A DNA stretch of 9,916 nt from CAZMHJ01 sp046350635 (GTDB lineage Bacteria > Patescibacteriota > Saccharimonadia > Saccharimonadales > CAIOMD01): the NCBI GenBank assembly GCA_046350635.1, contig JAXLZY010000009.1, forward strand, positions 1 through 9,916. Reading direction: 5' to 3'. This document shows, one piece after another, positions 5,986 through 9,916 of this stretch (the stretch's first letter is position 1; every line of letters starts with the position of its first letter). A program made the position numbers and the translations under genes. Under the pieces are notes generated by a model, which did not search any database, had not been told where the DNA came from, and worked only from the letters and a program-made list of their open reading frames with translations.

Positions 5986-6718
5986 CGCTAGCGGTAGTGT
6001 GCGTATGTTCGGGCTTGTGCCAACTTAAAATAATGTCGTTGAGCGTAGCTAAAATTTCGGTTCGACTAAGAAGTTTATTATCCTCGTAATAATGATCAAC
6101 TTCAAAATTGCCGTCTGTTACGTTAAGGCAAAAAAGTTCATCTGCCAAAATGTGCATTCTATCAACTGCTGGCACGCCAGCAACCGGTGTAACCATAATA
6201 ACCTTATCAGTTTTGACACCTTTGAGGTAGTCACTTGCCATGTCGAACGCCATGCCATTTAAGGTTCCATCTGAAACAACAATCACAACTCTGTTACGAA
6301 AATACTCAGGTGAGATTAAACCTCCCTGGCCAAGTGCAACGTGTAGTTCGTGCATGGCCTGCATTTTGGCAAACTCAATATTACTTCGATATTCTGTTTC
6401 TAATTCTTCAATCTCACCAGTAGAAAACGCATTGTTATAACTAAAACCACCGACTTCATTAATAACGCCAACGAGTGTCCGGCCATCGGGTAGATACACG
6501 TCTTTCGTTAGTAACATTGTTATGAGCGAGTGAAGTGAGCGCGCTATTTCGGCACCAACAGAGACAGCTCCTTCACTTAAGGCGAGCACAATTGTATCTT
6601 CGTAGCGGTATTGTTGCAGTTTTTCGGCCAACAGTTTACCCGCTTCTGATCGTGAAGCAAAGTAATTGGTATTTTTTTGTTGGGCTCTAACATCACCCAC
6701 CCGATGTGTTGGACTCAT
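5981..6718 (-). CDS. Phosphoribosyltransferase-like protein with altered PRPP loop
   Basis: A 245-aa protein with the type I phosphoribosyltransferase layout. The N-terminal hood FASRSEAGKLLAEKLQQY (20-37) leads to the strand IVLALSEGAVSVGAEIAR (43-60), the usual 'GG/GAV-x-G-EIA' region. Residues 144-157 (VVIVVSDGTLNGMA) occupy the place of the PRPP-binding loop. The C-terminal part (LADELFCLNV ... DHYYED, 191-213) resembles the end of the PRTase domains that also occur next to or fused with erythromycin esterases. The usual loop is V-D-D-x-x-A-T-G; here the acidic pair is S-D and T-G has become N-G, so PRPP binding may be weakened or the protein may have another role. It lies 43 nt after typA and 8 nt before the VanY-like gene on the same strand. 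A TATACT ends 9 nt before its ATG. The fold assignment is fairly sure; enzymatic activity is doubtful. Confidence 0.75.
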   Translation of the reverse strand: MSPTHRVGDVRAQQKNTNYFASRSEAGKLLAEKLQQYRYEDTIVLALSEGAVSVGAEIARSLHSLITMLLTKDVYLPDGRTLVGVINEVGGFSYNNAFSTGEIEELETEYRSNIEFAKMQAMHELHVALGQGGLISPEYFRNRVVIVVSDGTLNGMAFDMASDYLKGVKTDKVIMVTPVAGVPAVDRMHILADELFCLNVTDGNFEVDHYYEDNKLLSRTEILATLNDIILSWHKPEHTHTTASV

Positions 6719-6727
6719 TTAAACTCT

Positions 6728-6733
6728 AGTATA
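6728..6733 (-). promoter_or_regulatory. Possible -10 of the PRTase-like gene
   Basis: TATACT on the minus strand in the 43-nt gap after typA, 9 nt before ATG 6718, giving a predicted leader of about 3 nt. No ribosome binding site is seen for this gene. Confidence 0.4.
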
Positions 6734-6761
6734 TCGTAAGCGTAAGCGGTTATAAAACAGA

Positions 6762-8585
6762 TTATTGCTTGTTTTCGCGCTTACGTAAGTTAGGATCAAG
6801 CTGTCGCTTGCGAATACGGAGTGATTCTGGCGTTACTTCTAGTAGCTCATCATTTTCAATGAAATCTAAGCACTCTTCTAGGCTCATGATGACAGGTGGT
6901 GTTAGTTGCACCGTGCCATCGCTACTTTTACTACGCATATTTGTAAGGTGCTTTTCTTTGACGACGTTAATATCCATGTCGTCCGAGCGAGAGTTAAGGC
7001 CAACAACTTGCCCGGCATAGACTTTCGTACCGGGGCCAACAAAACAAGTACCGCGTTGTTCGGCAGTTTGTAGTGCGTAAGGTGTAGTTGTACCTGTTTC
7101 CCAGGCAACGAGTGCACCACTTCGCAGGCGAGGCAAGGCAGAACCCATAGGCTCGTAGCCACGCATTAAACTATGCATAATAACGGTACCGCGAGTGTTG
7201 GTAAGCAAAATATTGCGCAAACCAAGCAACGCACGAGTCGGTAGTTTATATTCGAGCCGCGTAACATCACGGCCAGTTAAGTCTTGCTTTACAAGCTCAG
7301 CACGGCGCATGCCAAGCTCTTGTTGTACTGGGCCAACGTGCTCGTCCGGCACTTCTACAATTAAGTCTTCAATTGGCTCTTGCGTGACACCATCAACAAC
7401 TTTCGTTACAACCTGTGGACGCCCAACTTCAAACTCAAAGCCTTCGCGACGCATTGATTCTATCAAGACAGAAAGGTGTAGTTCACCCCGACCGGCAATC
7501 AAAAAGCCGATGCCTTCGTCTTCGACACGTAACCCAATGTTTGTTTCGAGTTCTTTTTGTAACCTATCACCTATTTGTCGTGAAGTTGTAAATTCACCCT
7601 CAATCCCTTTAAATGGTGAGCTATTGGGTTGTAAGGAAATCTTAAGTGTTGGTTCTTCTACGGTAAGTACTGGCAAAGCCTCTGGTTGTGATACATCGGC
7701 AAGTGTTTCGCCGATTTGTGCGTCGCCAACACCTGTAATTGAAACAATGTCGCCTGTGTTCGCAGCTTGCATTTCTAAGCGTGCAAGACCTTGGCTTGCG
7801 AATAACTTATCGGCCTTAACGGTAACTTTTGTACCATCTTTTTTAATAAGTATGATTGGTTGGCCCGCTTTTACAACTCCACGCGCAACACGGCCAATTG
7901 CGTACTTACCCAAAAAACTATCCCACGCAAGTGCCGTAACCAGCATCTGGAATGGAGCATTAGAATCACCCTTTGGTGCTGGAATGTCAGTAATAATTGC
8001 ATCTAAAAGCACGCGCAAATCTGCTTCTTCGGTAATATCATCAGGGCGGCTATCCCACGATTTACCTTCGCGACCAATTGCGTAAAAGACTGGGTAGTGT
8101 AATTGACTTTCATCGATTGCAAGTTCCAAAAACAAATCTGCCACTTCGTCTTCGACTTCAAAGATACGGCTATCACGCTTGTCTATTTTGTTGATAACTA
8201 CAAGTGGCTTAAGCCCGGCCTCTAATGCTTTTTTGAGTACAAATTTAGTTTGTGGCATTGGGCCTTCTTGGGCGTCAACAATAAGTAAACAGCCATCTGC
8301 CATATTAAGTGTGCGTTCTACTTCGCCACTAAAGTCAGCGTGACCAGGAGTATCAATAATATTAATTCGATAATCTTGGTATGTAATTGCTGTTTGCTTG
8401 GCGCTAATAGTAATCCCACGCTCACGCTCTTGGTCGCCACTATCCATAATAAGGTGGGCTTGCATTTCAGCTTGGTTTTCGCGGAATGTATTTGATTGTT
8501 TTAATAGGGCGTCAACAATGGTCGTCTTGCCATGGTCAACGTGTGCAATAATTGCAATGTTTCGAATATTTTGGGTGTCAAACAT
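6762..8585 (-). CDS. typA: Ribosome-associated translational GTPase TypA/BipA
   Basis: TypA/BipA is an EF-G-like GTPase that binds the ribosome and supports 50S assembly and growth under stress or cold. The gene is complete at 607 aa, the normal family length. GTPase motifs: G1 AHVDHGKT (14-21), RERGITI switch I (54-60), G3 DTPGH (78-82) and G4 NKID (132-135). Then follow a beta-barrel domain 2, the EF-G domain III/V-like region (IGFLIAGRGELHLSVLIESMRREG), and the BipA-specific C-terminal domain beginning near RGYEPMGSALPRLRSGALVAW. This last part separates it from EF-G, LepA and TetM. It is the first gene of a minus-strand run with the PRTase-like and VanY-like genes. Unlike most genes here it has a real leader of about 50 nt, with an extended -10 promoter and a small hairpin with a T-run just before the start codon. 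Confidence 0.98.
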   Translation of the reverse strand: MFDTQNIRNIAIIAHVDHGKTTIVDALLKQSNTFRENQAEMQAHLIMDSGDQERERGITISAKQTAITYQDYRINIIDTPGHADFSGEVERTLNMADGCLLIVDAQEGPMPQTKFVLKKALEAGLKPLVVINKIDKRDSRIFEVEDEVADLFLELAIDESQLHYPVFYAIGREGKSWDSRPDDITEEADLRVLLDAIITDIPAPKGDSNAPFQMLVTALAWDSFLGKYAIGRVARGVVKAGQPIILIKKDGTKVTVKADKLFASQGLARLEMQAANTGDIVSITGVGDAQIGETLADVSQPEALPVLTVEEPTLKISLQPNSSPFKGIEGEFTTSRQIGDRLQKELETNIGLRVEDEGIGFLIAGRGELHLSVLIESMRREGFEFEVGRPQVVTKVVDGVTQEPIEDLIVEVPDEHVGPVQQELGMRRAELVKQDLTGRDVTRLEYKLPTRALLGLRNILLTNTRGTVIMHSLMRGYEPMGSALPRLRSGALVAWETGTTTPYALQTAEQRGTCFVGPGTKVYAGQVVGLNSRSDDMDINVVKEKHLTNMRSKSSDGTVQLTPPVIMSLEECLDFIENDELLEVTPESLRIRKRQLDPNLRKRENKQ

Positions 8586-8610
8586 AAAAAATTCCCGCCT
8601 TTACCACGGG
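8586..8610 (-). promoter_or_regulatory. Leader hairpin with T-run directly before typA start
   Basis: In the typA leader CCCG (8610-8607) pairs with CGGG (8597-8594) around a 9-nt loop that holds AAAGG, the only Shine-Dalgarno-like stretch. The stem is followed by AA and six T, ending 1 nt before the ATG. It could be a weak attenuator or could mask the ribosome site. The stem is only 4 bp, so this is tentative. Confidence 0.3.
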
Positions 8611-8642
8611 TTAATACTAAAGTTACTTAACCTCTTCAAGTT

Positions 8643-8671
8643 ATTTTAGCATAAAACAGATATATTTTCAC
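8643..8671 (-). promoter_or_regulatory. typA promoter
   Basis: On the minus strand: -35 GTGAAA (8671 to 8666), a spacer of 17 bp, and extended -10 TGC-TAAAAT (hexamer 8648 to 8643). The predicted start is near 8636, leaving a leader of about 50 nt. This is the most complete promoter in the window. Confidence 0.6.
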
Positions 8672-8697
8672 CTTAAAAACGGTTGTGCTTCAAGGTG
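8669..8697. repeat. Inverted repeat in the typA/glycosyltransferase divergent region
   Basis: CACCTTAAA (8669-8677) and TTCAAGGTG (8689-8697) are complementary at 8 of 9 positions, separated by 11 bp. The left arm overlaps the typA -35 and the right arm adjoins the glycosyltransferase -35 (8683-8688), a placement suited to a shared operator. No regulator can be named. Confidence 0.4.
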
Positions 8698-8711
8698 TTG
8701 TCATCTATACT
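8683..8711 (+). promoter_or_regulatory. Promoter of the GT4 glycosyltransferase
   Basis: TTGTGC (8683-8688), a 17-bp spacer, then TATACT (8706-8711). The predicted start near 8718 leaves an A-rich leader of about 32 nt without a clear ribosome binding site. Confidence 0.5.
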
Positions 8712-8749
8712 TTAAGCAAAAGCAAATTAAAACGGAAAAACAGTTCTAA

Positions 8750-9916
8750 ATGAGAGTACTGATGCTCGGGTGGGAATTACCACCTCACAACAGTGGTGGA
8801 CTTGGGGTCGCTTGCTATCAAATGTGCAAGGCTCTTTCAAAACAAGGTGTAGATATAGAATTTATCGTTCCCTACACCGCATCACACGATGACATTGATT
8901 TTATGAAGGTAACCCCAGCGTTACCACTTAATGCTAAAAAGATTCAAAAAAGTGGTATAGCATACGACAGCTTTAAGTACACATTGCCCGATGGTACCCA
9001 AAAAGACGTTAGCTTGTTTACGCACACTGACAATTACACTATTGCAGTAGAGCAAATGGCGGAGCTCGGTGATTTTGATATTATTCACGCGCACGATTGG
9101 CTGACGTTTAGGGCCGCACTCCGCGCCAAGGAAATTAGTGGTAAACCATTGATTGTTCATGTGCATGCAACCGAATTCGACCGTGCAGGTGGTAAAAGTG
9201 GTAACCCAATGGTGCACGAAATCGAATATATGGGTCTGTTGCTCGCAGACCGTATTATGGCTGTTAGCCAACTCACAAAAGATGTAATTGTACGTGAATA
9301 TGATATACCAGCCGATAAGATTGAGGTCGTCCACAATAGCATTGATATTGATGCCTATGAATCGCTTGACCAAGATAATGCCTACCATTATTTGGCTAAA
9401 ATGAAACAAAACGGTTATCGTATCGTTTCAAATATCGGACGATTAACAGTGCAAAAAGGACTTTATAATTTACTACTAGCAGCCAAAGAAGTCGTCGCCC
9501 GTGCGCCAAAGACACTCTTTTTGATAGTTGGTTCAGGCGAACAATATACTGAACTCTTACAACTTTCAGCAGATTTAGGTATTGCAAAAAACGTTATATT
9601 TACAGATTTTCAACGTGGTAAACGCTTACGCGATGCCTATGCGATTGCAGATTTGTTTGTGATGCCAAGCGTTTCTGAGCCGTTTGGGCTTACTCCACTC
9701 GAATCTATCATCTATGGCACGCCGGTGCTTGTTAGCTATCAATCTGGCTTATCGGAAGTACTAACTAATTGCCTTAAGGTTGATTTTTGGGATGTTAATG
9801 AAATGGCAAACCAAATAACGGCCGTTATGTTACACGATAGCTTACGCGACGAACTAATTACTCAAAGTTATGCAGAATTTAACAGGCTATCCTGGGATAA
9901 CGCGGCCAACAAAATG
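8750..9916 (+). CDS. Glycosyltransferase family 4 (GT-B fold, glycogen-synthase-like N-terminus), 3' end cut by window edge
   Basis: The frame is open for 389 codons to the window edge, so the C-terminus is missing, probably by only a few residues. GT4 enzymes transfer a sugar from a nucleotide donor with retention of configuration. The N-terminus MLGWELPPHNSGGLG (5-19) carries the glycine-rich acceptor/donor loop. HAHDW (113-117) and HVHATEFDR (137-145) are in the first Rossmann half. HNSID (195-199) marks the inter-domain region. NIGRLTVQKG (228-237) holds the donor-phosphate Arg and Lys. IVGSGEQY (259-266) and EPFGLTPLE (310-318, the EX7E motif) complete the donor site. The GWE-PP-NSGGLG opening is shared with glycogen-synthase-like GT4 proteins that are often encoded next to GH57 amylases, so an alpha-glucan role is possible. 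Envelope glycan synthesis is the alternative. It is divergent from typA, with its own promoter and no clear Shine-Dalgarno. Confidence 0.92.
   Translation, partial: MRVLMLGWELPPHNSGGLGVACYQMCKALSKQGVDIEFIVPYTASHDDIDFMKVTPALPLNAKKIQKSGIAYDSFKYTLPDGTQKDVSLFTHTDNYTIAVEQMAELGDFDIIHAHDWLTFRAALRAKEISGKPLIVHVHATEFDRAGGKSGNPMVHEIEYMGLLLADRIMAVSQLTKDVIVREYDIPADKIEVVHNSIDIDAYESLDQDNAYHYLAKMKQNGYRIVSNIGRLTVQKGLYNLLLAAKEVVARAPKTLFLIVGSGEQYTELLQLSADLGIAKNVIFTDFQRGKRLRDAYAIADLFVMPSVSEPFGLTPLESIIYGTPVLVSYQSGLSEVLTNCLKVDFWDVNEMANQITAVMLHDSLRDELITQSYAEFNRLSWDNAANKM

Noticed and set aside
7195..8085. A 296-codon plus-strand frame antisense to typA (and similar frames at 2530-3312, 1603-1992 and 8921-9409).
   Set aside because: These mirror strongly supported genes, have Ser/Arg/Cys-rich low-quality translations and have no start signals.
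1..9916. CRISPR array, insertion sequence or transposase, phage genes, toxin-antitoxin or known defence operon.
   Set aside because: No spaced repeats, transposase motifs, terminal inverted repeats or phage-like proteins were seen. The zeta-toxin-like kinase fold at the left edge is too partial to imply a toxin.

Overview
The window reads as an ordinary chromosomal stretch from a small-genome bacterium of the Patescibacteria/CPR group, most likely Saccharibacteria (TM7). This placement is inferred from gene content and style: compact spacing, a PIF1-like helicase with a C-terminal SANT-like segment, membrane-anchored CapA-like and VanY-like proteins, a GT4 glycosyltransferase and a TypA/BipA GTPase. 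No database search was possible. TGA is used as a stop (NUDIX gene) and the only tRNA is a normal tRNA-Trp(CCA). This argues against the UGA-recoded CPR lineages (Gracilibacteria/Absconditabacteria).

Layout. On the left, two minus-strand genes: a P-loop kinase cut by the window edge, and a NUDIX hydrolase. Next comes tRNA-Trp on the plus strand with a terminator-like hairpin. After it lies a roughly 170-bp non-coding stretch that can fold into several strong hairpins and ends in an exact 23-bp copy of the 3' end of tRNA-Trp. A HAD-superfamily phosphatase (plus) follows and converges, over a probable bidirectional terminator, on a minus-strand pair: a 62-aa protein and a PIF1/RecD-like helicase. 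The helicase is divergent from a CapA-like anchored protein (plus). That gene converges, with overlapping stop codons, on a minus-strand run reading typA, then a phosphoribosyltransferase-like gene, then a VanY-type D,D-carboxypeptidase. At the right edge a GT4 glycosyltransferase (plus, cut by the edge) diverges from typA.

The genes do not form one pathway. They are a mix of housekeeping translation (tRNA-Trp, TypA), nucleotide and phosphate chemistry (NUDIX, HAD, PRTase-like, kinase), DNA maintenance (helicase) and cell-envelope work (CapA-like, VanY-like, GT4).

Two patterns stand out. First, in seven of nine main genes a good -10 hexamer, often with an extended TGn element, sits only 6 to 9 nt before the start codon. 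This predicts leaderless or nearly leaderless mRNAs. The one clear Shine-Dalgarno site belongs to an operon-internal gene. Second, the tRNA-Trp tail duplication encloses a structured sequence, which suggests either a small integrated element or remnant, or an undescribed structured RNA.
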